A stretch of 64,000 nt of DNA, from IMG/VR virus record IMGVR_UViG_3300005542_000007, positions 1-64,000 of that record; one strand, 5' to 3'. This DNA is from a virus. The notes beneath the pieces were generated by a model, which ran no database searches, was not told where the DNA came from, and worked only from the letters and a program-made list of their open reading frames with translations. Each line of letters begins with the position of its first letter. Within the stretch, counting starts at the first letter, position 1. This document shows, one piece after another, positions 1 to 6,848 of this stretch. Position numbers and translations under genes: made by a program.

Positions 1-430
1 CATCCTGAAAGAAGAACCGCTAGGGTTAGCTTTAGAGCCAGCAAATCTACCAGTAGGTAGACACCAGCGTAATATGCGTGTAAGTGGGCCACTCTTATAA
101 TTGAAGGCCCATTGAAAGGGATGAACTAGTTAAATTCCACAGGTGATATATCAATTTGATTCTGCGGTAGGAGTACGATCCATATACCGTTGCTAGACGT
201 GTAAAACAGGGAACTTTCGTACAAAGCAAAGACGTTTAATAAGCAGACGACCTGTTCAGAATCATTAATTCTCGACCAACTCAAAAGGGTCGTTCAGGGG
301 CATAGCTCACCCCGCCTATCAGTAATGGTAACGCATGATGAGCTACAATATCTGGTGAAGATGCGGCCTAATGACCCGCCCCTCGTCCATGACTTGGGTA
401 GTTCAAGAATCATAGAACGTCACTAACAAT
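1..430 (+). ncRNA. Hairpin-dense gene-free stretch, probably a large structured RNA cut by the window edge
   Basis: No convincing reading frame crosses this stretch. Perfect short stems occur one after another: 46-51 with 56-61 (tetraloop AGTA), 85-90 with 106-111 (TGGGCC/GGCCCA), 205-210 with 251-256 (AACAGG/CCTGTT, long range), 258-262 with 268-272, 273-277 with 288-292, and a multibranch element in which 297-300 pairs with 379-382 and encloses 303-309/339-345 (TAGCTCA/TGAGCTA) and 350-353/359-362. This density of nested stems is what large phage RNAs such as GOLLD or ROOL show, but I cannot assign a family. The strand is assumed from the genes around it. Confidence 0.45.
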
Positions 431-446
431 TTAGAAAGGATTACAA

Positions 447-788
447 ATGAATAAATTTATTCGAATAGCTATCTGGGCATTCATCGTAAGTATCTTGGCT
501 TCTGGCATTGCTCTAACTAAAAGGGCATTTGCTGAGGATGTCAACGTTCTGTCACGTCAGTACAATCTTCTATTCACTGAGCTTCTTGTTAAGAAAGTAA
601 AAACCATTGACAAGGGTTCTCCGGTTGTGATATATTTTAAAGATGGTTCAGAGGTAGCTGGCATTTACAAGGGTTACAGTGGATACGATGATTCTCTTTG
701 GATAAAAGTTTATGGGGACTGGTTGCAGAGTGGATACGATTTGAATGAGTTGCAGGATGTAAGAGTGAAAGCAAAGGAGCCAGTGTGA
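447..788 (+). CDS. Exported small protein with possible Sm/SH3-like barrel
   Basis: 113 aa. The N-terminus has a basic start, a hydrophobic core at about residues 7-24 and an A-F-A cleavage-type sequence near residue 29, so it looks like a signal peptide. The mature part (about residues 52-108) is rich in alternating hydrophobic and Gly residues, with a KDG turn and a repeated Gly-Tyr pattern, which resembles an SH3 or LSm-like small barrel. This is a weak structural guess. An AGAAAGGA ribosome site precedes the ATG. It is the first gene after the structured non-coding stretch and heads the small-gene cluster. Function unknown. Confidence 0.6.
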   Translation: MNKFIRIAIWAFIVSILASGIALTKRAFAEDVNVLSRQYNLLFTELLVKKVKTIDKGSPVVIYFKDGSEVAGIYKGYSGYDDSLWIKVYGDWLQSGYDLNELQDVRVKAKEPV

Positions 789-898
789 TAAATTTTTTAA
801 TTGTTATTAATCTATTTTTTGGATGCTTGGATATTTATTTTCATAATTACAGTTTAGCCGCATTTAATCTTGGTGCATTCCTGTGGTTAATTTCATGA
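785..898 (+). CDS. 37-aa hydrophobic membrane peptide
   Basis: A GTG start at 785 overlaps the TGA of the preceding gene (GTGTGA), and its own stop at 896-898 overlaps the next ATG (ATGA at 895). The 37 residues are almost wholly hydrophobic (Ile/Leu/Phe/Asn), one long or two short membrane segments. No family is recognised. Support is the tight translational coupling on both sides, as found throughout this cluster. Confidence 0.45.
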   Translation: MINFLIVINLFFGCLDIYFHNYSLAAFNLGAFLWLIS

Positions 899-1098
899 AC
901 AACCCTTGCGAATTCATTAAAGGTATTCACGACGACCCTTTCAGGCTTGTTAAGAATTTGACAGTGAAAGAGTATTACGCTTTGAAGGAACATGTAACTG
1001 GCTGTTCCGAATGCACAAGGCTCCTGGATGATTTGGATGAGAAGTACAAAGACACTGCTCCAGGTAGCAGTGAATGGGACCAAACGAGGTACAATTAA
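895..1098 (+). CDS. Small protein with anti-sigma-type HxxxCxxC zinc motif
   Basis: 67 aa. I chose the ATG at 895 because it overlaps the previous stop (ATGA). Residues around 38-45 read H-V-T-G-C-S-E-C, the HxxxCxxC pattern of zinc-binding anti-sigma domains (zf-HC2, ZAS), placed between two predicted helices as in that family. The usual family has a longer N-terminal helix and a C-terminal effector region; here only the core is present. A role in binding a host sigma factor is an inference from the motif alone. Confidence 0.6.
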   Translation: MNNPCEFIKGIHDDPFRLVKNLTVKEYYALKEHVTGCSECTRLLDDLDEKYKDTAPGSSEWDQTRYN

Positions 1099-1099
1099 A

Positions 1100-1315
1100 A
1101 TGGCTGACATGCAAAAGGTGGCAAGCTCAAACATCGGGTCAATTGGTTACGACAAATCCTCTTGTACCCTTTACGTTCAATTCACATCTGGTGGATTATA
1201 CAAAGTGGCTGATGTCGATGAGGGTGTGTTCGACCGATTTAAGTTGGCTAAGAGTAAGGGAAAGTTTTTCAACCAAGAAATAAAGCCGAGCTATAAAGTA
1301 GAAAAGGTATCGTGA
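1100..1315 (+). CDS. KTSC domain protein
   Basis: 71 aa. Nearly the whole protein fits the KTSC domain pattern: S-S-N-I near the start, then a Gly-Tyr-Asp turn, an L-x-V-x-F-x-x-G-G strand pair, Y-K-V-A-D-V, a helix with F-x-x-A-K-S-K-G, and K-F-F-N-x-x-I near the end. KTSC domains are small beta-rich modules found alone in phages and fused to lysyl-tRNA synthetase in bacteria; their role in phages is unknown. The ATG at 1100 is chosen because the longer upstream extension lies inside the preceding gene. Confidence 0.75.
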   Translation: MADMQKVASSNIGSIGYDKSSCTLYVQFTSGGLYKVADVDEGVFDRFKLAKSKGKFFNQEIKPSYKVEKVS

Positions 1316-1494
1316 ACACGGAACTCGCTTGTACAAAAAAGCGCAAGTATAAAACTAAAGAACTTGCTACAATCGCTGGAGCATACCAGGAACTAAGGAC
1401 GCCAAACAAGCTAAGGGTATATCAGTGCCCACGTTGCAATCAGTGGCACTTGACAAAGACTGATCACGCATTTAAGAAGGCAGGTATATTGTGA
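1312..1494 (+). CDS. Small zinc-finger-like protein
   Basis: 60 aa, GTG start overlapping the preceding TGA (GTGA). A basic helical N-terminal half is followed by Y-Q-C-P-R-C-N-Q-W-H-L, a CxxC knuckle followed by W-H, seen in many small phage and bacterial proteins of unknown role. A second metal-ligand pair is not obvious (H46 and H52 are candidates). Stop overlaps the next GTG. Confidence 0.6.
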   Translation: MNTELACTKKRKYKTKELATIAGAYQELRTPNKLRVYQCPRCNQWHLTKTDHAFKKAGIL

Positions 1495-1661
1495 CGCCCT
1501 GCATAATGTGCCACAAAGAATTTGAAAAAGCTCAATTAGATTTTCTGGAACGCTGTGATGATTGTTTTAAATTGTACATGACGATGCCCGAAGCAGACAG
1601 ACCAAAGCTGGGCGTTCCATTCGTGCCTATTTATAACGGTAAAGACAAATACGGATTTTAG
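1491..1661 (+). CDS. 56-aa double CxxC protein
   Basis: GTG start at 1491, overlapping the preceding stop (GTGA), ending TAG at 1659-1661. It has C-x-x-C at residues 4-7 and again at 22-25, enough to hold one zinc ion in a knuckle. The C-terminal half is Pro/Gly-rich without cysteines. Function unknown; one of many small Cys-rich proteins here. Confidence 0.55.
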   Translation: MTPCIMCHKEFEKAQLDFLERCDDCFKLYMTMPEADRPKLGVPFVPIYNGKDKYGF

Positions 1662-1669
1662 AGAATAAC

Positions 1670-2800
1670 ATGCAAGATCCTCGCAGCTATTTTTCAGACA
1701 ATCAATTATTTGATTTGGAAACGCTTAAGCAACATTGTGAACATCATGGTGTTTGGTCCAACACGTCCGAACGATTTCCCAATCTTACTCTGCTCAAGTA
1801 TAAAGACGAAGTGCAATGGGGGGACAAACCCTGGACCTCGTTTGCCAGAATGTCCAGGGGGCTTGTAGTTGATATGAAGAATCAAACTATTTTAGCGCAT
1901 GGATTTAACAAATTCTTCAATATAAATCAGCAGCCAGAAACCAATTACGAAATCCTGAAAGACCAGAAGGGATTCGAAGTGTCAGAAAAGCTAGATGGTT
2001 CGTGTCTTGTATCATTTTTGAATCCGAATGACAACCAGTTTTACCTCACCACAACTGGTTCTTTTGATTCTGAGCATGGGAAGGTAGGCACCGAGCTTTT
2101 CAGGCAAATGCTGTGTTGCCCTAAAATAGCCGCTTATGCGGCCATGGGAACGTTCATCTTTGAATTAATCGATGCGAGATTTCGTATCGTTATTAATTAT
2201 CGAGCCAAAGGATACGAAGACGGCCTGTATCTCATTGGGTACAGGACCAGGGAAGGTCGCTTGCTTACCTACGCTGAGGTGCAGGAATTAGCCACCCAGC
2301 TTGCCCTACCTTGCATGAACACCTACGCTTTCGAGTCCTTGGACCAACTCATAGAAAAGACGAAGGAATTGCCTTTATCGGAGGAGGGTTACGTTTTGCG
2401 TTATCCTGATGGGTTAATGGTTAAAATTAAGGGAACTGCCTACCTCCAGGCTCACAGGTTTGTTAGCCAACTCTCTGACAAGCACCTTCTTGAATCTTTG
2501 ATAGAGGGCGTTGAAGACCCCTTAATTGAAATCTGCCCAGATGAATTCCGCCAGGAAGTAGTTGAGAAGATCACTTATTTTAAATTACGCAAGCTCGACA
2601 TTTTGAATCAGTGTTACAAATACTTTGCTGAAGCTCCAAAAGAAGATAGAAAGACATTTGCCCTGTGGGTAATTAAAAATGTGAAGCCGAGTTTGAAGGG
2701 CTGCTTATTTCAATTGATTGATTGCAAGCCGTTGAAAGATAAGGACTTGTATGGTATAATTGAAAGAACGGAGAAGCCGAGTACGGTGACAAGAATATGA
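1670..2800 (+). CDS. rnlA: RNA ligase, T4 Rnl1 type
   Basis: 376 aa, about the length of T4 RnlA (374). It would join 5'-phosphate and 3'-OH RNA ends using ATP through a lysyl-AMP intermediate. The nucleotidyltransferase motifs are visible in order: motif I E-K-L-D-G-S with K107 as the likely adenylated lysine, motif IIIa F-I-F-E-L-I-D, motif IV S-E-E-G-Y-V-L-R-Y, and motif V M-V-K-I-K-G. An upstream G-L-V-V-D and an F-N-K-F-F-N segment are also typical. The C-terminal helical part (from about residue 255) matches the tRNA-recognising end of Rnl1. Probably works with the HD-Pnk enzyme at 8875 to repair host nuclease cuts in tRNA. Assignment is firm; substrate is inferred. Confidence 0.9.
   Translation: MQDPRSYFSDNQLFDLETLKQHCEHHGVWSNTSERFPNLTLLKYKDEVQWGDKPWTSFARMSRGLVVDMKNQTILAHGFNKFFNINQQPETNYEILKDQKGFEVSEKLDGSCLVSFLNPNDNQFYLTTTGSFDSEHGKVGTELFRQMLCCPKIAAYAAMGTFIFELIDARFRIVINYRAKGYEDGLYLIGYRTREGRLLTYAEVQELATQLALPCMNTYAFESLDQLIEKTKELPLSEEGYVLRYPDGLMVKIKGTAYLQAHRFVSQLSDKHLLESLIEGVEDPLIEICPDEFRQEVVEKITYFKLRKLDILNQCYKYFAEAPKEDRKTFALWVIKNVKPSLKGCLFQLIDCKPLKDKDLYGIIERTEKPSTVTRI
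2732..2760 (+). promoter_or_regulatory. Sigma70-type promoter inside the RNA ligase 3' end
   Basis: TTGAAA at 2732-2737, a 17-base spacer, then TATAAT at 2755-2760 preceded by TGG (extended -10). It would start transcription near 2767, about 30 bases before the secreted protein gene at 2797. Confidence 0.6.
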
Positions 2801-3207
2801 AAAAACAATTATTGTTGGGGTTGGTTTTAATTCAGATAAGCAGCAATGCTTTTCCTTTTTGTCTGCGGTCCCCCGAAGGAAGAGAAGAATGTACTCCAGA
2901 GCCAGTTACCGTTTTGCCCGCTAAAAAAGCAAGGGACATTATAATGAACACTGTGTACAAGAAACACGAAAAGGCAATTGATTGGTGGGTTACAGAAATA
3001 AATAAGAAAATTATACATGAGTCCGATTTCCCAAGTGCCAGTGTTACAGTTGATATCACAGCAGCAAGCGATGAAGTTCAGAGATATTTACAGATGGCGT
3101 ATGAACGTGAAGGGTACACTGCCCAAATAATGGGAAACCATTGGCGTCACCATCCATACTACGATAAGAATGTGGAGCCGCACTATTATTTGGGATTGTC
3201 GTGGTAA
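2797..3207 (+). CDS. Secreted protein of unknown function
   Basis: 136 aa, ATG overlapping the RNA ligase stop (ATGA). Residues 1-18 form a clear signal peptide (Lys-Lys, then a Leu-rich core ending near S-N-A). The mature protein has three cysteines early, a Lys-rich helix, and an aromatic/His-rich C-terminus. No family recognised. It would act in the periplasm or envelope. The consensus promoter at 2732 suggests it can be made independently of the ligase. Confidence 0.6.
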   Translation: MKKQLLLGLVLIQISSNAFPFCLRSPEGREECTPEPVTVLPAKKARDIIMNTVYKKHEKAIDWWVTEINKKIIHESDFPSASVTVDITAASDEVQRYLQMAYEREGYTAQIMGNHWRHHPYYDKNVEPHYYLGLSW

Positions 3208-3208
3208 T

Positions 3209-3418
3209 ATGAAAGCGATAAATAAAAAACAATTTTCCCACAAAGATATGAATTCTGCCAGGAAGCGCGGTGTTGTGGCTGGATTGGTATTGGCAACCGA
3301 CCTTGTGTATGCAGAACAAAAGAAAGCTGCGAGGAAAGGATTGCAAACAAACGCTTTAGATATTTTGGACGCTATTCAAAAAGCTCTGGATGAAACACGA
3401 GGACCGATAAAGTTATGA
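3209..3418 (+). CDS. Small basic helical protein
   Basis: 69 aa from the ATG at 3209, two bases after the previous stop. Rich in Lys/Ala, with two predicted helices and no Cys or membrane segment. Stop overlaps the next ATG (ATGA). Function not recognised. Confidence 0.5.
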   Translation: MKAINKKQFSHKDMNSARKRGVVAGLVLATDLVYAEQKKAARKGLQTNALDILDAIQKALDETRGPIKL

Positions 3419-3522
3419 AAATAGTTCCAGAGATAGCTTGTCCAGACCACGGTAGGAAATGGAAGCCGGAGATTTGTGAAAATTGTGCTGTGATCGTTAA
3501 ATATTTTAGGGAGAGTAGATGA
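3415..3522 (+). CDS. 35-aa zinc-knuckle peptide
   Basis: ATG at 3415 and TGA at 3520-3522, both in ATGA overlaps with neighbours. The sequence has C9-x2-H12 and later C22-x2-C25, four possible metal ligands in 35 residues. Too short for a confident family; supported by the overlaps and the ligand spacing. Confidence 0.45.
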   Translation: MKIVPEIACPDHGRKWKPEICENCAVIVKYFRESR

Positions 3523-4004
3523 CAACAGCTTGGGGACAGTTTAGAAATTTTATAAACTCCAAAGAGGTTGGATACACTTTTACCCGTCAGAAGTTGTTTG
3601 ATTCCCTTCGCGCACTCAATCCCGCAACAATAGATGGGTACCGCTGTCTAGCACAGCAAGCCAAGTTTGTTGAGCGCGTTGGCCGTGGGCGATATAAAAT
3701 TGCAAATCATTTACCTGAAGGTTTAACAATGGGTTCCTTGTTTGCATTGTTGAGAGGTGACAATCTCACGTACATAGAAGAGATTCAAAAGCAAAAAGAG
3801 TTAAACGTAATTAAACAACAATTTAATAAAGACCGTAGAGAAGTGTTGAAGCATTTAATTGTTCAAATCTCACAGCACATTCCATATGCCGAAGCCATAG
3901 AATCTTCTGCGTTTGGTTTGAAACAACTAATCCGTAGCTGGAAATGGGAATTGAGTAAAGAAAAGAATCCAACAAAAAATTGGAGTGAAAGGAGAAATAA
4001 ATGA
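3519..4004 (+). CDS. Winged-helix-like protein with an internal copy of the DNL tail motif
   Basis: 161 aa. The N-terminal 70 residues look like a winged-helix fold: helix, T-F-T-R-Q-K-L helix, then a V-G-R-G-R-Y-K wing. At about residues 86-101 it has D-N-L-T-Y-I-E-E-I-Q-K-Q-K-E-L, the same motif that forms the extreme C-terminus of about twenty other proteins here, but followed by a further 60 residues of basic helix. It may be a read-on or fusion derivative of a tailed protein. DNA binding is inferred from fold resemblance only. Confidence 0.6.
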   Translation: MTTAWGQFRNFINSKEVGYTFTRQKLFDSLRALNPATIDGYRCLAQQAKFVERVGRGRYKIANHLPEGLTMGSLFALLRGDNLTYIEEIQKQKELNVIKQQFNKDRREVLKHLIVQISQHIPYAEAIESSAFGLKQLIRSWKWELSKEKNPTKNWSERRNK

Positions 4005-4117
4005 TAAACTTGTTACTGTCTTCTAATGTGCTCTTGCTGCTCTCTACCCTCGTATTGTTGAGGCGCGATAGATTGGTAAGGGTAGCGCGTAAACAACACA
4101 AACGATTGCCGAGATAA
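4001..4117 (+). CDS. 38-aa membrane peptide with basic tail
   Basis: ATG at 4001 overlaps the preceding stop (ATGA); TAA at 4115-4117. A Leu/Val-rich segment of about 18 residues is followed by an Arg/Lys-rich tail, the N-out/C-in arrangement of small single-pass phage membrane proteins. Function unknown. Confidence 0.45.
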   Translation: MINLLLSSNVLLLLSTLVLLRRDRLVRVARKQHKRLPR

Positions 4118-4120
4118 ATA

Positions 4121-4276
4121 ATGGAAACATCTGCGATCAATTTAACTGGAACTCCGGGTTTCTGGACATTTGTTTTTGTTCACCCCTGTCTATCATTCTT
4201 CGCTTTTTGTTTTTTAGTATGGGCTTTCTTTGGCACCATCACAGATATTTTAATTGCATGGAGCAAAAGGAAATAA
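4121..4276 (+). CDS. 51-aa membrane protein
   Basis: ATG at 4121, TAA sharing its last A with the next ATG (4276). One or two very hydrophobic, Phe-rich segments at about residues 14-45 end in a positively charged tail. No family recognised; may be a partner of the membrane peptide just upstream. Confidence 0.45.
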   Translation: METSAINLTGTPGFWTFVFVHPCLSFFAFCFLVWAFFGTITDILIAWSKRK

Positions 4277-4461
4277 TGGACAAAGTAGAAAGAGCAATTT
4301 TTCTTAAGTTTTTGAATTACAGTATTGTTACAATGAACTGGTTTGTTAGGCGCGTTGAAAAGAAATACGCCAGTGAGCTTGACCCCGAACAAGTTGCAGA
4401 GGTTAAAGAATTATTGAAAAAGTTAGAGGTAGAAAGAGACGGACTGGAGCACGAAGAGTGA
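4276..4461 (+). CDS. Small acidic coiled-coil protein
   Basis: 61 aa from the ATG at 4276, which shares one base with the preceding stop. Charged throughout, with a C-terminal heptad-like helix (Glu-Leu-Leu-Lys-Lys-Leu-Glu). Stop overlaps the next ATG. No function recognised. Confidence 0.5.
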   Translation: MDKVERAIFLKFLNYSIVTMNWFVRRVEKKYASELDPEQVAEVKELLKKLEVERDGLEHEE

Positions 4462-4892
4462 AGCTTTTCATTGACGACTATCGCTCCGAACCAGAAGGTT
4501 GGCACTTAGCCAAGACGATTACGGAAGCAGTTCGTATTCTTTCTGGGCCTATTTATGCCGAGGCGATATCTTTGGACCACGACATCATATTTCGTGAAGG
4601 CAAGCACGGCTTTTCTGAAGAGACCTTTGCCACAGTTGCTCGTTATATTGCTGTCATGCCAAAAGAAAAATTACCTAAGATTGTGTATGTACACACAGCA
4701 AATCCGAAAGGTGCAAACAACATTTTGGAAATTCTTAAGGATGTTGTTCCCACTGTGAATATTGAAAATGATGGACATTTCAATACAACTGGCGACTACT
4801 CTGGTGATATTAATTACAAGGGGATATTGATAAAATTAGAGCAGGAACGTGAGAAGCAAGAACAGGAACATAAATTTGAAGGGGAGTTTTAA
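4458..4892 (+). CDS. Cyclic-phosphate processing receiver-like (cREC) protein
   Basis: 144 aa. The sequence follows the cREC pattern of REC-like domains: L-F-I-D-D-Y-R near the start (the acidic pair), S-L-D-H-D after strand 3, and V-H-T-A-N-P-K-G-A-N-N with the conserved His and Asn. These domains are linked in the literature to RNA with 2',3'-cyclic phosphate ends, as adaptors or processors in RNA repair. That fits the RNA ligase at 1670 and HD-Pnk at 8875 in the same gene block. A Glu/Lys-rich C-terminal helix follows. Family assignment is fairly secure; activity is not shown. Confidence 0.7.
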   Translation: MKLFIDDYRSEPEGWHLAKTITEAVRILSGPIYAEAISLDHDIIFREGKHGFSEETFATVARYIAVMPKEKLPKIVYVHTANPKGANNILEILKDVVPTVNIENDGHFNTTGDYSGDINYKGILIKLEQEREKQEQEHKFEGEF

Positions 4893-4915
4893 AAGTAGCT
4901 GAAGTCTGGTATACT
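4887..4915 (+). promoter_or_regulatory. Extended -10 promoter-like site
   Basis: TATACT at 4910-4915 preceded by TGG, with a weak TTTTAA -35 match 17 bases upstream. It lies in the short gap before the membrane protein gene at 4931. Confidence 0.4.
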
Positions 4916-4930
4916 TAATATTGGAGAATC

Positions 4931-5341
4931 ATGAGCCTGTTCGAAACACTATTTGAAACATTTATTTGGGGAGTGTTTGGAACAACCTTTATTGTGGGAA
5001 TTGGGGCAGCTATTTTTACTTTGTTTAAATACCCACTCATCTTCTTGGGTCTGGTTGGGTTCTTCACATTCGTTTTATTTGTAGGTTGGTGCATCCTTCA
5101 CTACAATAACTTTTGCGAGTTGTTCAGCAGGAGAGCGGATAAAAATGCTCCCGTTCCGTCTTATGGGAATACAACGCTCGGTAAGTTGAGCAGACTCGAA
5201 AACAAATATCGAATAACCACCGTAGAATTTATGAGCTTTGCTTCGCGGGATTTGATGCCGTATGGGATGGACAACTTGGATTACTTGGAATGGGTTTCGC
5301 TCGTAAACGAATTGCCCTCTATAATCCAATGGGAGGCGTAA
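4931..5341 (+). CDS. Two-pass membrane protein with a divergent DNL-type C-terminus
   Basis: 136 aa with two hydrophobic segments at about residues 10-32 and 36-57, then a soluble C-terminal region. Near the end it reads M-D-N-L-D-Y-L-E-W, which resembles the shared tail motif but runs on for a further 15 residues. Ribosome site TTGGAGA before the ATG. Function unknown. Stop shares an A with the next ATG. Confidence 0.55.
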   Translation: MSLFETLFETFIWGVFGTTFIVGIGAAIFTLFKYPLIFLGLVGFFTFVLFVGWCILHYNNFCELFSRRADKNAPVPSYGNTTLGKLSRLENKYRITTVEFMSFASRDLMPYGMDNLDYLEWVSLVNELPSIIQWEA

Positions 5342-5718
5342 TGAATAAAATTACGGTATTTGTTCTCGGTGCTATGTTTGGTGAAATTACAATGCTTCCC
5401 GCTATCGCACACATTATAAACACGCCAGTGGTAAGAGCAGAAATAGTACCCAATTGTTATGAGCTTGTACAGCAAACGTTTGTACACGAAATTAAGAACG
5501 TCAAGAATTTTCAGGGGAAGGTCAGCACTTTAAAGATTCATTTAGTTAATCCACAATCCCTTCAAAAGATTTACGAGGATAGGTTTGGAGAAGATGATAG
5601 TGTTGGTACAATTATGGGTTTCTACGATGACAAAACAAACGAGATATTTTGCGTCTACGACGCTAATGTCCTTTCACACGAGTTGAAACACGTATTCGAA
5701 GGTTCTTGGCACAGATAG
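5341..5718 (+). CDS. Exported protein with HExxH zinc-protease signature
   Basis: 125 aa from the ATG at 5341, which shares a base with the preceding stop. The N-terminal 35 residues are a signal peptide or membrane anchor. Near the C-terminus it reads S-H-E-L-K-H-V-F-E, an HExxH zinc-peptidase motif, with a nearby Glu as possible third ligand. The protein is short for a metalloprotease, so it may be a minimal or degraded form. It would act outside the cytoplasm. Confidence 0.5.
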   Translation: MNKITVFVLGAMFGEITMLPAIAHIINTPVVRAEIVPNCYELVQQTFVHEIKNVKNFQGKVSTLKIHLVNPQSLQKIYEDRFGEDDSVGTIMGFYDDKTNEIFCVYDANVLSHELKHVFEGSWHR

Positions 5719-5727
5719 GAGAAAACG

Positions 5728-5994
5728 ATGAGTGAAGATACAGACCAGGATTTGGCTTGCGCTGGAATTGACGACGGTTATGAAAGTGTATTCGAAGAAC
5801 GGTTTAAACCCAGGCAGCAGTTCTTTTATGTTGTGTTGCAAGACAACACAGGAAAGATTGTAGATATTGGACACTACAACGATTATGAAGTAGCTTTGAT
5901 GCGCGGAATGGACAAAGCTAAAGAGACTGGAACTCAGTGGAGTATATTTTCACTGGCAGGGAAATTTGTTGATGGAAATTTTGTTGGAAAATAA
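5728..5994 (+). CDS. Small acidic protein of unknown function
   Basis: 88 aa with good ribosome site (AGGAGAAAACG). The acidic N-terminus is followed by an alternating strand/helix pattern ending in F-V-D-G-N-F. Two halves look like a small alpha/beta fold (F-F-Y-V-V-L-Q-D strand). No family recognised. Confidence 0.5.
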   Translation: MSEDTDQDLACAGIDDGYESVFEERFKPRQQFFYVVLQDNTGKIVDIGHYNDYEVALMRGMDKAKETGTQWSIFSLAGKFVDGNFVGK

Positions 5995-6012
5995 AAATAA
6001 AGGAGAATTAAA

Positions 6013-6360
6013 ATGCCTGAAAGACCGTTAGGACCAGCAGACTGGCTAAAGAAAACAGTTACAGACTTTGACAAAGCAAACGCACCAGCAGTTGAAGAAG
6101 TAAAGAAAGAGTTGGTTGAGGAAGTTGTAAGGCTTGACCCAGCAGCACCAAAGGTTGAAGAGCCAGTTAAGGTTGAAGAGCCAGTTAAGGTTGAAGAAAA
6201 AGCTACGCCTGTTCCTCCAGCCGCTGAGGTTGCCCCAGAACTTAACAACGCTCCCACTTCAACAGTGCCGCCAGCCGTTGCTTCACCAGCACCAGTTGTG
6301 ACGCCAGCACCAACAGTTCCACCAGTTGCTTCAGTTTCACCGACAACGCCACTGAAGTAA
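6013..6360 (+). CDS. Pro/Ala/Val-rich low-complexity protein
   Basis: 115 aa. A charged helical N-terminus of about 40 residues leads into tandem V-E-E-P-V-K repeats and then a Pro/Ala/Val/Thr stretch with no folded character. Ribosome site AAGGAGAATTAAA. Such extended tails are typical of linkers or surface spacers. No enzymatic features. Partner unknown. Confidence 0.55.
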   Translation: MPERPLGPADWLKKTVTDFDKANAPAVEEVKKELVEEVVRLDPAAPKVEEPVKVEEPVKVEEKATPVPPAAEVAPELNNAPTSTVPPAVASPAPVVTPAPTVPPVASVSPTTPLK

Positions 6361-6371
6361 GGGAAGTAAAC

Positions 6372-6491
6372 ATGCATGATGTGTGGTTGGCTGTTTGGGA
6401 CCTGCTTAAAACAACCCTCATAGCTACGCCATTAATTATCGTAGGTGCTTTGGTAATGACTGCCATTTGTTCGTGGCCGCTCGATGATTGA
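6372..6491 (+). CDS. 39-aa single-pass membrane peptide
   Basis: ATG at 6372, TGA at 6489-6491, overlapping the next gene by 8 bases. One hydrophobic segment of about 20 residues (Leu/Ile/Val/Ala). Not recognised. Confidence 0.4.
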   Translation: MHDVWLAVWDLLKTTLIATPLIIVGALVMTAICSWPLDD

Positions 6492-6675
6492 TATTATTTG
6501 TAGGTGTGGACATAGTAAAAATGTTCATCAGCGCTTAGGTAATGAAGAGTATGGTGCCACAATGTGTCTTGCGGCAGGACCTGATACATTGGTTCAAGAT
6601 TGTCCATGTTATGAATATACACCAGACAATCTTCTTCACATTGAGCAAATGGCAAAGGAACGAAAGTTGACATGA
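6484..6675 (+). CDS. Mini zinc-finger protein with DNL tail (copy 1)
   Basis: 63 aa. The N-terminus carries C-R-C-G-H-x4-H, then a second Cys group C-P-C, and the protein ends D-N-L-L-H-I-E-Q-M-A-K-E-R-K-L. The first half is the family signature CxCGHx4H, which should bind one or two zinc ions; the second half is the tail shared with unrelated proteins here. First of eleven such paralogues. Cytoplasmic, function unknown. Its stop overlaps the next ATG. Confidence 0.75.
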   Translation: MIDIICRCGHSKNVHQRLGNEEYGATMCLAAGPDTLVQDCPCYEYTPDNLLHIEQMAKERKLT

Positions 6676-6848
6676 TTGATATTCCTTGCACATGTAAGCA
6701 CAAAAATACGGAGCATTATAAACCGCCAAAAGCTACAACTTATTCGTCTTGTTGGTTTTGTGCGTTAGCGGGTAACTGGTGTGCTCAGTATGTACCAGAC
6801 AACTTATCTTACGTAGAACAACTGGCAAAGGAGAAGAATTTGATATGA
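6672..6848 (+). CDS. Mini zinc-finger protein with DNL tail (copy 2)
   Basis: 58 aa, ATG at 6672 overlapping the previous TGA, stop TGA at 6846-6848 overlapping the next ATG. It reads C-T-C-K-H-x4-H, then C-x2-C and one more Cys, and ends in P-D-N-L-S-Y-V-E-Q-L-A-K-E-K-N-L-I. The Gly of CxCGH is Lys here. Adjacent to copy 1, so a tandem duplication is likely. Confidence 0.7.
   Translation: MIDIPCTCKHKNTEHYKPPKATTYSSCWFCALAGNWCAQYVPDNLSYVEQLAKEKNLI

Noticed and set aside
297-382. tRNA-like cloverleaf in the first structured region
   Set aside because: The GGGG/CCCC closing stem and TAGCTCA/TGAGCTA arm suggest a tRNA, but there is no T arm with TTC, no valid anticodon stem and no CCA; better described as part of a larger RNA.
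1028-1099. Longer N-terminus for the KTSC protein
   Set aside because: It would overlap the preceding gene by 70 bases without a ribosome site; the domain begins just after the ATG at 1100.
5934-6377. Reverse-strand Gly/Thr/Ala-rich frame
   Set aside because: It is the antisense shadow of the Pro/Ala-rich protein gene at 6013; low complexity explains the open frame.
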